Positions 25,985 to 36,219 of a stretch of 64,000 nt of DNA are shown here, one piece after another (position 1 is the first letter of the stretch; each line of letters opens with the position of its first letter). The notes beneath the pieces were generated by a model. That model worked only from the letters and a program-made list of their open reading frames with translations, made no database searches and had not been told where the DNA came from. The translations under genes and the position numbers were made by a program. The DNA is from Acidobacteriota bacterium (GTDB lineage: Bacteria; Acidobacteriota; Terriglobia; Terriglobales; SCQP01): assembly GCA_021789895.1 (NCBI GenBank), contig JAJYIU010000003.1, forward strand, positions 62,001 to 126,000, read 5' to 3'.

Positions 25985-26506
25985 ATGTCCGGCTCCAGCA
26001 CTAACCCGGCCCATGACGCCGCCTTCGCCGAAACCTATCGCAGCCTGCACTCGCTGGCGAATGCTTACATGCGCCGTTTCCCGAACGCCGCCACCCTGCA
26101 GGCCACCGCGCTGATCCACGAAGCCTATCTGAAGCTGGCCCACGAAGCTAAAGCGTTTGCGGACCCGGATCATTTCGTCCGCACCGCCGCCCTGGCCATG
26201 CGCCAGATTCTGGTGGACCATGCCCGCGCCCGGCAAAGCCAAAAGCGCGGCGGCGGGGTTGAACAGGTTACCCTCGACGGCAACGAAATTGCCATGCCCG
26301 GGGGCGTGGATGTGCTGCTTATTCACGACGCCTTGCTACGCCTGCAAGAATGGGATCCCCGCCAGGCCCAAATCGTCGAACTGCGCTGTTTTCTGGGGCT
26401 CAGCGTAGCTGAAACCGCGCAGAACCTGCATATTTCCGAGGCCACGGTCAAGCGCGACTGGGCGATGGCTCGCGCCTGGCTGGTACGGGAACTCAAAGCG
26501 CGATGA
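25985..26506 (+). CDS. ECF-like sigma factor of the TIGR02999 type
   Basis: Alternative RNA polymerase sigma factor, 173 residues. The start MSGSSTNPAHD is preferred to an upstream in-frame TTG because TIGR02999 proteins start just before this helix. Region sigma2 holds ALIHEAYLKLAHEAKAFADPDHFVRTAALAMRQILVDHARAR, and sigma4 holds the helix-turn-helix LSVAETAQNLHISEATVKRDWAMARAWL. The acidic DAED-type patch that canonical ECF sigma factors carry in region 2.2 is replaced by Thr37-Leu-Gln-Ala-Thr41. It overlaps the Ser/Thr kinase gene by 4 nt. In the EcfP/PpkT2 pair of Vibrio, a kinase adds the missing negative charge; the same scheme is plausible here. Confidence 0.9.
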   Translation: MSGSSTNPAHDAAFAETYRSLHSLANAYMRRFPNAATLQATALIHEAYLKLAHEAKAFADPDHFVRTAALAMRQILVDHARARQSQKRGGGVEQVTLDGNEIAMPGGVDVLLIHDALLRLQEWDPRQAQIVELRCFLGLSVAETAQNLHISEATVKRDWAMARAWLVRELKAR

Positions 26507-28728
26507 CTTCGGAGGATTGGGCTCGCCTGAAAATCTGGTTTGGCGAAGCTTTAGCCGCCGGCCTGGAGCAGCGCGCCCGGATTCTGGCCCGCGTCCGCGA
26601 CGAATCCCCGGTATTGGCCGCCGAACTCGAATCGCTGATTGCCACCCACGAATCCCATTCCCTCGCCACGATCGAACTCACCGTTCGCCCCCTGCCCACG
26701 CCGGAAATGTTTCCGCAAGGGTTGCCCTCCGGCTCGCTCATCGGCCCCTACCGCGTCTTGCGCGAGTTGGGGCGCGGCGGCACGGGTATCGTCTTTCTCG
26801 CCGAGCGCGGCGACGACGAGTTTCACCGCCCGGTGGCGCTCAAGTTGCTGCGTTTTACCTGGCCGCGGCAGGAAGCCAGCCCTCCTTCCGGCCTGACCCT
26901 CGAGCGCGGCTCGCTCGCGCGCATGCAACACGGCAATATCGCCATATTGCTGGATTGGGGCGTCAACGACGAGGGCTTGCCCTGGCTGGCGACGGAATTT
27001 GTCGAAGGCGAGCCGATCAGCGATTTTTGCCGCTCGCGCCAACTGAACGAGCCCGCCATCCTCGAGCTGTTTCTGCAAGTCACCGGCGCGGTGGCGTATG
27101 CCCATCAGCGCGGAGTGATTCACCGCGATCTGAAGCCCGGCAACATCCTGGTCAACCGCGAGAGCCAGGTCAAGCTGCTCGACTTCGGGATCGCCCAGCC
27201 GGCGGAAGCCGCGCCGGAGGACTCGGCGGACCACAAATTCACTCCAGTCTTTGCCAGCCCGGAGCAGCTCGAGGGCCAATCCGCCACCCCGGCCAGCGAT
27301 GTTTATTCGCTGGCAGTGGTGCTTGGGCAACTGCTCTCGCAGACCCTTCCGCCAGACCTGGCCCGCATTTCTCCCGGCCTGATCCCCATTTTGCGCCACG
27401 CCCTCGAGCCCGAGGCCCGGCGCCGCTACGCATCCGTGGACCTTTTTCAAGCCGACCTCAAACGTTATGTCCAGCATCGTCCCCCGCACGCCGTTCGCAT
27501 CCCCTGGATGGGCCGCGCCCAGCTCTTTTTCCGCCGCAACCGTGCGCCAGCGGCGGTGGCGGCCCTAGCCGTCGCGGCCATGGCCGGGCTGGGCTTCTGG
27601 TTCTGGAAATCGGCCCCGCCGGCCGCCGCGCCACCGGCGCGCCCGCAGGCCGCGATCGCGTTTATGGGACAGCCGCTGCACATGAGCGCCACCTTGCCCT
27701 TGCGGGTCGCCTGGCCGCGCGGAGCGCGCGTGCACTCGGTCGAGGTGGTGACGCAGGGGGTGCCCAACCTGGATTTCACCAGCCCCGATACGGCCGCTTG
27801 CCGCGGCGATTTCCGCGCGGGGGCGAGCTGCGTGATGCATATCCGGTTTGAACCCACCGCCCGGGACCGGCGTTTGGGCGCGGTGCTGTTCCGGGACAAA
27901 TCCGGAAAGATCATTGACACCCAATTCATCTTCGGCGGCGGGTCCTGGAAAAAGTCCATACAGCTCAGCGCCACTCCCTCGCGCGTCATCTCCGGCCTCA
28001 ACTTCGCGCGCGGGCTGAGCACGGATGGCCGGGGGAATGCCTATTTCATCGAGGCTCGTGGAGACACGCTGGACGAAATTCCGGCCGGTAGTTCCCGCAA
28101 GCGCATCCTGGCGCGCATGCCGCTGCTGTTTCAGAGCGGCGCCACCGCGGTGGATGGGGCGGGGAATCTATATTTCAGTTCCGCCGCCGGTCACGCCGTC
28201 TATGAAATGCAGAACGGCGCGCCCCGGCTGATCGCCAGCTTTCCTACCAGCGTCCTGCTCGACGATAACCTGTCGGTGGACGGCGCCGGCAATCTTTACA
28301 CCAGCGATCAGGAAGGCGGCATTTATATGATCGCCGCCGGCTCGCGCCGCGTGTCCCTTCTTTACCCCGGCAACCAGGGGCACCGTTTCGTCGGCATGGA
28401 CGCGGACCTCGACGGCACCCTGGACTGTGTCGATTATTCGTTCAATATGCTGTATCAACTCGCCGTGGGAAGCTCGCAGTTGCAGCGGGCGATCGGGCCG
28501 GACGGCCACTTGAACCAGCCCCATGCGATTCTCGTGCTGGGGGGCGGGCTGTTGCTCATCGGCAACGATGTCCCCAACGGGCATATACTCAGCTACCCTT
28601 CCTATCGCCAGCCTTCCGTGCTGCCGGCGCGGGGCAGTTTGAGCCTCGCACTTTATAACGGGTCTCAACTTTTTTCGGTGGTCAACAACAGCCAGGTTTA
28701 CGTCTACCCCGTCCGCCCCGCACTCTAG
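26503..28728 (+). CDS. Membrane Ser/Thr protein kinase with C-terminal NHL-like propeller
   Basis: Hanks-type kinase, 741 residues. Kinase domain (about 80-325): glycine loop GRGGTGIV (90-97), Lys114 in VALKLL, catalytic HRDLKPGN (207-214), DFG (227-229), and a SPEQ activation-segment end (APE-like, about 252-255). A single membrane helix spans about 349-368. The C-terminal region (about 375-741) is extracytoplasmic. It starts with a short beta-sandwich-like part, then repeats LSTDGRGNAYF, AVDGAGNLYFSSA and SVDGAGNLYTSDQ of NHL type, a likely ligand-sensing propeller. It is translationally coupled to the preceding sigma factor, suggesting the sigma factor or a linked protein is its substrate. 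N-terminal 75 residues are helical and of unknown role. Confidence 0.95.
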   Translation: MTSEDWARLKIWFGEALAAGLEQRARILARVRDESPVLAAELESLIATHESHSLATIELTVRPLPTPEMFPQGLPSGSLIGPYRVLRELGRGGTGIVFLAERGDDEFHRPVALKLLRFTWPRQEASPPSGLTLERGSLARMQHGNIAILLDWGVNDEGLPWLATEFVEGEPISDFCRSRQLNEPAILELFLQVTGAVAYAHQRGVIHRDLKPGNILVNRESQVKLLDFGIAQPAEAAPEDSADHKFTPVFASPEQLEGQSATPASDVYSLAVVLGQLLSQTLPPDLARISPGLIPILRHALEPEARRRYASVDLFQADLKRYVQHRPPHAVRIPWMGRAQLFFRRNRAPAAVAALAVAAMAGLGFWFWKSAPPAAAPPARPQAAIAFMGQPLHMSATLPLRVAWPRGARVHSVEVVTQGVPNLDFTSPDTAACRGDFRAGASCVMHIRFEPTARDRRLGAVLFRDKSGKIIDTQFIFGGGSWKKSIQLSATPSRVISGLNFARGLSTDGRGNAYFIEARGDTLDEIPAGSSRKRILARMPLLFQSGATAVDGAGNLYFSSAAGHAVYEMQNGAPRLIASFPTSVLLDDNLSVDGAGNLYTSDQEGGIYMIAAGSRRVSLLYPGNQGHRFVGMDADLDGTLDCVDYSFNMLYQLAVGSSQLQRAIGPDGHLNQPHAILVLGGGLLLIGNDVPNGHILSYPSYRQPSVLPARGSLSLALYNGSQLFSVVNNSQVYVYPVRPAL

Positions 28729-29104
28729 CCCAGGCGAACTTTCCTCCGAAACCAACATTGGCTGCTTCCGCTTTTCTCATAGAGAGATAAGCAGTTAGTA
28801 GTCCAATCAGATGAGTGGTGAAGTGATTTCCGGCAGGTTTCGCTGGCGCCGTGAGCTTTCGCGGGCGTTTTTCTCGTTATCCCAAATGAGCGTTATCTGG
28901 CTGCGGCTGGTCACTTCTCGCCGTGAGCCAGGGCACAAATACGTCCGCCAGGCCGGGAATCCCCCCGGAAGTTCACGGCCCGGCGGTGCAAGCTCACATG
29001 CCGCGACGCCACGGGTTTCATGTCCATCCGGGAATTCGCCGGCTCAGGGCGAGGTGTGCCTTCAGATGGCATTCCACCCGGACGGCAAAAACGGAGGAAA
29101 CAAC
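28729..29104. other. Intergenic region upstream of the FG-GAP gene, 376 nt
   Basis: Non-coding in the sense that no frame has a plausible ribosome site before 29105. It is unusually long for this genome and rich in short GC stems (for example the CCGGGAATCCCCCCGG stem near 28962). I could not match it to a known riboswitch or RNA class; the c-di-GMP-I core was looked for and not found. It may be a structured leader of the exported protein. Confidence 0.35.
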
Positions 29105-31294
29105 ATGCAGAATTGGAACACTAGCTCCAGTAGCGTAAGTCGAGATCTGGCGAAGTTTTACGGATTCCTGGCGATTTTGGTTTTGGCATTGATGGCCTTG
29201 CCGCGCCCGGCGCAGGCGCAGGCGCAATTTCAATCGCAGGTCTTGATTTCCGGCTTCGGCAATTCCTATGTCGGCGCGACGGGCGATCTCACCCACAACG
29301 GGAATCAGGATATTGTCGGATTCTACGGTCCGAAACTGATCGTGGCGCTTGACGACGGCACGGGTCATTTCCCAACCATCAATACAATCCCTTTGCCCTG
29401 GAATGTACAACGAGTCGCGCTCGCCGATATGAATGGCGATGGCAACCTGGATATCGTACTGGTTGCGAACATACCCTACCAATCCGGGGTGGTGGCGGTG
29501 ATGCTCGGCGATGGGCATGGCAGTTTCGGGCCGCCGATCACTTATCAACTGCCTGCGGTCAACGGGGCGCCGGTCTACTTGCAAAGTCTCGCGATTGCCG
29601 ATTTCAACGGCGATGGGCGGCCGGATGTCGCCGTGGTCAGCACCAACCAGGTCGGCTATACTCCTGGCGGACAAGCTTGGGTTTTATTTAACCTGGGCAA
29701 TGGCGCGTTGTCGGCGCCATCCACGCCGGTATTCCAAAACTATATGGGCTATGGCAGCGCCCCTGCCCTGGATGTCGCCGCCGGCGATCTGGATGGCGAC
29801 GGGCATCAGGATATAGTGCTGGTCGGCGGGGTGAACGATTTTCAAGATTTCCCACCCGTGGTCGTGCTATGGGGACAAGGTAACGGCAGCTTTACGCCGA
29901 TGAATTTGAATTTTGCCCTTGGCACTTCGGGCCATCAACTCTCTCATAGCGCCCAAGGCATCGCTTTGGCCGATCTGAGCGGGGATGGCAGGTTGGATGT
30001 TTTGGTATCCTCCAGCTACTATGCTCCGGGAACGGGCGGATATATCGGATATGCGGGGGGCAGCCTGACAGTATTTCCGAACCTAGGCTCACGCAGTTTC
30101 GGCGCCCCGGTTTCCTACGTTGGGCCTACCTATCCGTGGAAACCTCAGGTCGGCGATTTAAACAATGATGGACATCCCGACGTGGTGATCGCCGGCGGCC
30201 AATACGGCAATCTCGTCTATTACCTAAACGATGGCTCCGGCGGGCTGCAAACCCCCAATACCATCTGGACCAAGGGTGGGGAATCGGCGGTGTTGGGCGA
30301 TTTCAGCCACAGCGGTTCCGGAACGCAAGGCATCGCGTTTGGCACCCCTTCCAATGGCACTTACATCATTCTTAATGGTTCGGCCATCGCAGCCTCGACT
30401 ACCACCGTGGCGGCTTCGGCCAATCCTTCGGTTTATGGACAAGCGGTGACTTTCACCGCAACCGTCACCGGCACGGGCAGCAATACGCCCACCGGCACTG
30501 TCACCTTCAAGGACGGCATGGCCACGCTCGGCAGCGTCAGCTTGAATGCGGAGGGACAGGCGGCGTTCACGACCGCTTCGCTAGCGGTCGGCGCGCATGC
30601 CATCACCGCCAGCTACGGCGGCGACGCTCGCTTTGCCGCCAGCGCCTCCACCGCATTCACCCAGACGGTGAACAAGGCGGAGACCTCGCTGGCTTTAACC
30701 AGCTCGGCGAATCCCGCGCTGCTGAACCAGCCCATCACGCTTACCGCCATGCTCTCCGTGGTTGCTCCCGGAGCGGGATCGCCCACCGGGACGGTGCAAT
30801 TCCTGGTGGATGGCTCGCCCAGCGGCGCCCCCGTCAGCCTGGCCGCCGGCAAGGCCAGCCTGTCGCTGTCGAATCTAAGCGTGGGCTCGCATACCATCTA
30901 CGCCGATTACAGCGGGGACGCGGATTTTCTCTCCAGCACCGGAGAGCTCTCGCAAACGGTGGCATACCGTTTCCTGGGCCTGTATGCGCCCTATTCCGCG
31001 CTGCGGAAATACCAGCCTGGTCAAGCCATCCCGTTGATCTGGCAGTATGCCGATTATTCGGGCCAGGTGGTGAACTCGAGCGGCGCCGAGCCCGCGGTGA
31101 GCTTTTCCGCCTGCGCCGGCAGCGCCGTCCCGGCTTCCGCCGCGGGGGCCAGCGGCTATCAGTACTCCAGCCTGACCAATACCTGGCAATTCAACTGGAA
31201 AACCACCGGCGTCACCGCCGGTTGTTACAACCTGACCATCACCAGCATGAAAACGGGGCAAAGCAACGGCCCGTTTCCGGTGCAATTCCGCTAG
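29105..31294 (+). CDS. Secreted FG-GAP/VCBS repeat protein with two Ig-like (Big_3_5-type) domains
   Basis: A 729-residue extracellular or surface protein. The ATG at 29105 is chosen because GGAGG lies 7 nt upstream and a clear signal peptide follows (about 15-40, FYGFLAILVLALMALPRPAQAQAQ). Residues about 45-430 hold FG-GAP/VCBS repeats with Ca2+-binding-like DxNxDG loops (ADMNGDGNLDIVLVANI, ADFNGDGRPDVAVVS, GDLDGDGHQDIVLVGG, ADLSGDGRLDVLVSSS, GDLNNDGHPDVVIAGG), as in integrin-type propellers. Two Ig-like domains follow (about 435-525 and 528-620; TPTGTVTFKDG, SPTGTVQFLVDG), each ending in SYGGD or DYSGD. The C-terminal 100 residues contain two Cys (SFSACAGS, TAGCYNL). Role is probably adhesion or polymer binding; unproven. 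Confidence 0.9.
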   Translation: MQNWNTSSSSVSRDLAKFYGFLAILVLALMALPRPAQAQAQFQSQVLISGFGNSYVGATGDLTHNGNQDIVGFYGPKLIVALDDGTGHFPTINTIPLPWNVQRVALADMNGDGNLDIVLVANIPYQSGVVAVMLGDGHGSFGPPITYQLPAVNGAPVYLQSLAIADFNGDGRPDVAVVSTNQVGYTPGGQAWVLFNLGNGALSAPSTPVFQNYMGYGSAPALDVAAGDLDGDGHQDIVLVGGVNDFQDFPPVVVLWGQGNGSFTPMNLNFALGTSGHQLSHSAQGIALADLSGDGRLDVLVSSSYYAPGTGGYIGYAGGSLTVFPNLGSRSFGAPVSYVGPTYPWKPQVGDLNNDGHPDVVIAGGQYGNLVYYLNDGSGGLQTPNTIWTKGGESAVLGDFSHSGSGTQGIAFGTPSNGTYIILNGSAIAASTTTVAASANPSVYGQAVTFTATVTGTGSNTPTGTVTFKDGMATLGSVSLNAEGQAAFTTASLAVGAHAITASYGGDARFAASASTAFTQTVNKAETSLALTSSANPALLNQPITLTAMLSVVAPGAGSPTGTVQFLVDGSPSGAPVSLAAGKASLSLSNLSVGSHTIYADYSGDADFLSSTGELSQTVAYRFLGLYAPYSALRKYQPGQAIPLIWQYADYSGQVVNSSGAEPAVSFSACAGSAVPASAAGASGYQYSSLTNTWQFNWKTTGVTAGCYNLTITSMKTGQSNGPFPVQFR

Positions 31295-31306
31295 CCGGTA
31301 GCTCAT

Positions 31307-31344
31307 CTGCCGCCGCGCGCCGCTGCTCTCGCGCGCGGCGGCAG
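31307..31344. repeat. Long GC-rich inverted repeat
   Basis: Arms CTGCCGCCGCGCG and its complement flank a loop of about ten bases, giving a 13-bp all-GC-type stem just after the FG-GAP stop. No T-run follows. It may stall polymerase or protect the transcript 3' end ahead of the intrinsic terminator 50 nt further on. Confidence 0.5.
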
Positions 31345-31394
31345 CCAAGCGCCGCCGCTCCGGCATTTCGCGCAACTAAAACCATGTTTTCAGG

Positions 31395-31423
31395 AGCCTG
31401 TTTTCTGCAGGCTACTTTTTTTT
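31395..31423 (+). terminator. Intrinsic terminator of the FG-GAP gene
   Basis: A stem AGCCTG / CAGGCT with loop TTTTCTG is followed two bases later by eight T residues. This is a classical factor-independent terminator on the plus strand about 100 nt after the FG-GAP stop, separating it from the minus-strand tRNA gene. Confidence 0.85.
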
Positions 31424-31453
31424 GCGGGGCGAGGCGGGCAATTACCGGTATTC

Positions 31454-31530
31454 TGGTGCGCCTGGCAGGAATCGAACCTGCGACCAACGGTTTAGGAAAC
31501 CGCTGCTCTATCCTTCTGAGCTACAGGCGC
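31454..31530 (-). tRNA. tRNA-Arg (anticodon CCU), CCA encoded
   Basis: Read on the minus strand the cloverleaf is complete: acceptor GCGCCTG pairing with CAGGCGC, T8-A9, D stem GCTC/GAGC, anticodon stem GCGGT/ACCGT, loop TTCCTAA (anticodon CCT), five-base variable loop, T arm GCAGG-TTCGATT-CCTGC, discriminator A and an encoded CCA. Total 77 nt including CCA. It reads AGG codons. Confidence 0.96.
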
Positions 31531-31714
31531 ACGCCCGTTCGAGTTTAGCAGTCCATGGTGAAAGGCTCGAATTTTCACGCTCAAATCAGACTATCCGATA
31601 TCCTGCATTCCTGCCGTAGGGAAGGCAACTCTTCCAACGGATCATGAACAACGATTGCCCGTTGAATATCCGTACTCTGGAAAGCAAAAAATGTAAACCC
31701 AAACGGTTGAAGAT
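31531..31714. other. Region between tRNA-Arg and transposase remnant
   Basis: About 180 nt with no convincing gene. It must contain the tRNA promoter (minus strand), but no clear -35/-10 pair is visible. It is more AT-rich than the flanking genes and may be further decayed insertion-sequence DNA. Confidence 0.3.
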
Positions 31715-32242
31715 GTGGGGCCTACCCCTTGGAAGCGCCGCGATTTGCCCATGCCCACCAATTAACGCATCAATAAAGCAAGGTTGTACGTCGTCGCATT
31801 CACGCCCACTGGATTGGCCTTTTAGATGCGAGCTTCGGTGCTCTGTATCCAGGTGAACATGGCATGCGTTTCCAAATCTAGCAAACGCCGCATGCGTGAA
31901 ATTGTGGAATGATCCGGCGCGCCTTCTTCAAAGCTCACGCCAATGAGCTAGCGAATGGCCAAGGAATCAGCCGCACGCCAGGCAATGCCTCGTTCCGAAT
32001 CAATGCCCTCGAAATAACCGACTAGCAGCGGCGAAAATACAGGTCCGGCGGGATGCTTGGCCGCCCTGGCGCTGGGCGTAGAACCGATCGCATTGCGTTT
32101 CGGCAAACCGGTCAAATCCGTGTTCGTACGGAACCCGATTCAGGCTTTGATAAAACGGATGTCCGGCCGAAACCGGCAACTGCGAAGTCGCAATCCAAAG
32201 TTCGTCCTGTCATTGGCGCTTCTCCCGCTTGTCCATCGCCAT
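31715..32242 (-). pseudogene. Decayed IS1182-like transposase with stop codons, frameshift and internal deletion
   Basis: The minus strand from ATG 32242 reads MAMDKREKRQ, a TGA stop, then QDELWIATSQLPVSAGHPFY and QSLNRVPYEHGFDRFAETQC, the typical N-terminus of IS1182-family transposases. Near 32050 the frame shifts and continues LLVGYFEGIDSERGIAW, RAADSLAIR, a TAG stop, EEGAPDHSTISRMRRLLDLE and FTWIQ, ending at a stop at 31822. Just beyond, NATTYNLALLMR-stop-LVGMGKSRRFQG resembles the C-terminal block of the same transposases, so about 250-300 central residues are missing. No terminal inverted repeats are recognisable. The element is non-functional. Confidence 0.82.
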
Positions 32243-32495
32243 CTGGTTTGCTCCGAGACTTCGCTTAAAATCACGCATGCCGGTTAGAAAAGTTGCACTT
32301 TTTACGGACTTTAACCATAGGCTGCTAGCCGCGAGATCCATCGTGGCGGAAATCCCGCGTTTCGGTCTACGGACATTTTTATAGGCAATATCTTCGAATT
32401 TGCCAAGGACGAAAACATCTGTCCGACTCGGCCGCTAACGCTAATGGGAATGAAATGGTGGAGAGAAAGCAGGCCCACGCGGGAAAATTTCGCGG
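32243..32495. other. Intergenic DNA between IS remnant and VWFA gene
   Basis: About 250 nt without a supported gene. It is relatively AT-rich; I see no terminator hairpin with a T-run for the VWFA gene that ends at 32496, nor a clear IS end. Confidence 0.3.
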
Positions 32496-34631
32496 TCAAG
32501 GCAGAATGCGTAAGGGAAGATGGTCGGCAATCAATTGGCGGCCGATCATATCCACCGCGAGCACAGCGCAGTTGTAATTTCCCGGCGGCAACTGCCTGGC
32601 CGGAACGGCAAAGGTAAAAATTATGGCGCTGCGGCCTGAGGCATTGTAATGCCGGACGGTTAGCGCGGGGGTCAAATAAACCAGTTTTTTGCCTTGCAAA
32701 AATCCGACCCGGCCGACGACGTGAATTCCGCCCGAAGCGGAGCGCATCGAATTGTACACCTCGAAATATAGATAAACAGGCCGGCTTTGACTGAATATCT
32801 GCCAAGGGTTCGGGATATAGCGGCGGCCTTGGAATACCGGCGGTTGCGCCGGATGACGCGCCGGTTGAAGGCGATTGCTGAAGACTACGCTGCTTATTCG
32901 CAAGCGCCGGCTGAGCGCGGCGCTCTGATACCAATCCGGGAGCTGCAGCGAAGAAATCACTGTGCCAATCCGGCCGCTGACTTCGTTTCGCACCACGAAT
33001 TTCAATTTGTATTTTCCCGGGGGCAACTGAAAGCTGCCATTGCATTGCAGGCCGCTATGCGGTTTCGAGAGGGGAAACGGCACTTGCGAGAGAAAGCTGG
33101 ATACGATTTTGCCGCCGGCTTGATAGGCCGCACCGGCCAGGTCGAAATGCTTTTGGCCAGCCGGGATGGAGGCGGCGCCGTTAGGCAAGCTCCAGTCGGC
33201 AGGCGGCAGCATCAGTTGAGTGCGGACCAGATATCGCCGCGGCCGCAGCAAGAAATCGTCCGTGCTCACCGCCAGCCGAAGCTGATGCATTTCAGCTTTT
33301 TCCGCCAGCGCCATTTGCAGCTCGCGATCGCGCTGTTTTGCGGTCATATGCCGGAAATCCGGGGGCATGATATAGCCGCGCCGATAGCGCAGCCGCACGC
33401 TGCGGCGGTCCACCCGCACCGTGATTTTGCGAAACTTGCCATCCGGCACGGGATCGCTGCTGTGGTATCCAAGCAGATAATAAGCTCCCAGATCGCGATG
33501 CACGCGGGTAAAAACCAGGTTCAGATCATTGGAGTTGACAAACGCCTTGCCGCCGGTATTACCAGCGAGCGAAAACAGCATATCCCGGGTTTTGGCCAAA
33601 TAGCCGGTGCGAATGGAGGCCCCGGAGGGGGTGGGCATGCCGATACTGCGGCTGCGGGCGGAAAAGCCGGCGTCCGCTTGCAGACCGCGGCTGTCGACGG
33701 TGTAAAGCGAAACGTTGGCGCGGGTGGCGGCATCAATTCCAGCCTGGAGGACATCGAGATTATCCTGGCCGATGCGCCCCCCGCCGCCGGTGAAAAAGAT
33801 CAGCGCTTTCTGCTGCGGGAAGGCGCTCAATTGCCGGCAAATCGTCTCGATGGCGCGCAGGCGGCGGTTCGTTTGCTGTAGATAAAAGAGGAGGTCGGGA
33901 TCTTCCAACTCCGAGTTCAAATAATCCTGCTCGCCGGCAGGGGAGCCGTTTTCAGCGCCCGCTTCCGTATCAGTTTGGCCCGTCAGGCTGGCGCCGCTAT
34001 CGGTGAGGGTGGTATTGCCGGGTGCGGGAACTTCCCCGCCTTGGGTGGAAAGGCTGACCGGCGAGTACGGACTGGGGCCGAGCTTCGCAACCGCCTGCCA
34101 TAATTTTTTGCGTGACTGGGTAAACGATTGCAGGACCTGGAGCGAGTGATCCAACCGCACCATGGCCACCCGGTCGCGGTGTTTCAACTGGCGCCGCACG
34201 AAATGCAGCAGCGCCCGCCGGGTGCGCTGCCAATCCTGCAGGCGCATCGTGCTCGAATCCACCAGAATCACAATCCAACGGCTGGCCAGCGGGGTCTTAG
34301 CCACCGGCAGCATCCCGTTCCGGCGGATGTGAGGCGGAGCCGCGAGTGCCGGCTGCGGTTGAGGCGGCCGCGCCAGATCGATCACATCGAAACTGGCAAT
34401 CGCCTGGCGGCGGCCATTTTCGTAGATTTGAAAATCGCCCGGGTGCAAGCCGCGGACGAACCGGCCATGCGAATCGCGCACGCTGACATTGACCAGCACC
34501 AGCGAAGTGGCCGCGTGGAACCGCGGCACCGGCCGGCTGGCTGGCAAGGCCCCAGGATGGGATTGGGCGAAGGCCAAGCCCACCAGCAACATGGGCATCA
34601 ACCGCCATCGCCTAAAGCAGCGAAATTGCAT
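32496..34631 (-). CDS. Exported VWFA-related protein of acidobacterial type
   Basis: A 711-residue protein with a signal peptide (about 8-24, WRLMPMLLVGLAFAQS). An N-terminal module contains VLVNVSVRDSHGRFVRGLHPGDFQIYENGRRQAIASFDVID, the hallmark of the acidobacterial VWFA-related proteins (TIGR03436). The VWFA domain follows (about 120-400) with WIVILVDSSTM at the metal site: the MIDAS DxSxS reads D-S-S-T-M, so the last Ser is replaced. The sequence DKALIFFTGGGGRIGQD-like strand and YYLLGYHSSDPVPDGKFRKITVRVDR close the domain. The C-terminal 300 residues are beta-rich and of unknown fold. Acidobacterial genomes carry many copies; function is unknown, surface or envelope role inferred. Confidence 0.88.
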   Translation of the reverse strand: MQFRCFRRWRLMPMLLVGLAFAQSHPGALPASRPVPRFHAATSLVLVNVSVRDSHGRFVRGLHPGDFQIYENGRRQAIASFDVIDLARPPQPQPALAAPPHIRRNGMLPVAKTPLASRWIVILVDSSTMRLQDWQRTRRALLHFVRRQLKHRDRVAMVRLDHSLQVLQSFTQSRKKLWQAVAKLGPSPYSPVSLSTQGGEVPAPGNTTLTDSGASLTGQTDTEAGAENGSPAGEQDYLNSELEDPDLLFYLQQTNRRLRAIETICRQLSAFPQQKALIFFTGGGGRIGQDNLDVLQAGIDAATRANVSLYTVDSRGLQADAGFSARSRSIGMPTPSGASIRTGYLAKTRDMLFSLAGNTGGKAFVNSNDLNLVFTRVHRDLGAYYLLGYHSSDPVPDGKFRKITVRVDRRSVRLRYRRGYIMPPDFRHMTAKQRDRELQMALAEKAEMHQLRLAVSTDDFLLRPRRYLVRTQLMLPPADWSLPNGAASIPAGQKHFDLAGAAYQAGGKIVSSFLSQVPFPLSKPHSGLQCNGSFQLPPGKYKLKFVVRNEVSGRIGTVISSLQLPDWYQSAALSRRLRISSVVFSNRLQPARHPAQPPVFQGRRYIPNPWQIFSQSRPVYLYFEVYNSMRSASGGIHVVGRVGFLQGKKLVYLTPALTVRHYNASGRSAIIFTFAVPARQLPPGNYNCAVLAVDMIGRQLIADHLPLRILP

Positions 34632-34797
34632 AAAAAAAATTGCCGGCCGGCTACCAAATCCAGCCTAGTTATAGCACCAGATCGAGCCATCGGAAAGCGG
34701 CGTTCGGGGGTTTGATTAATGATAAATTTAACCCCATGGCATTGCGAGAAGCGGCGGCCCTATTACCGCCGGCATTTTGCAATCAAAACGGCTGACG

Positions 34798-36192
<1,395 letters not shown>

Positions 36193-36219
36193 TGCTGATG
36201 TAGCGCCGCCGCTGGAGCT

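Noticed and set aside
28890-29010. Possible c-di-GMP (GEMM) riboswitch before the FG-GAP gene
   Set aside because: A GGGCACAAA stretch recalls the GEMM core but the GACGCAAAGC block and the tetraloop-receptor helix are absent.
31400-32500. tRNA-Arg as attachment site of a genomic island
   Set aside because: The IS remnant is on the 5' side of the tRNA, no integrase is in the window and no duplicated tRNA 3' end was seen.
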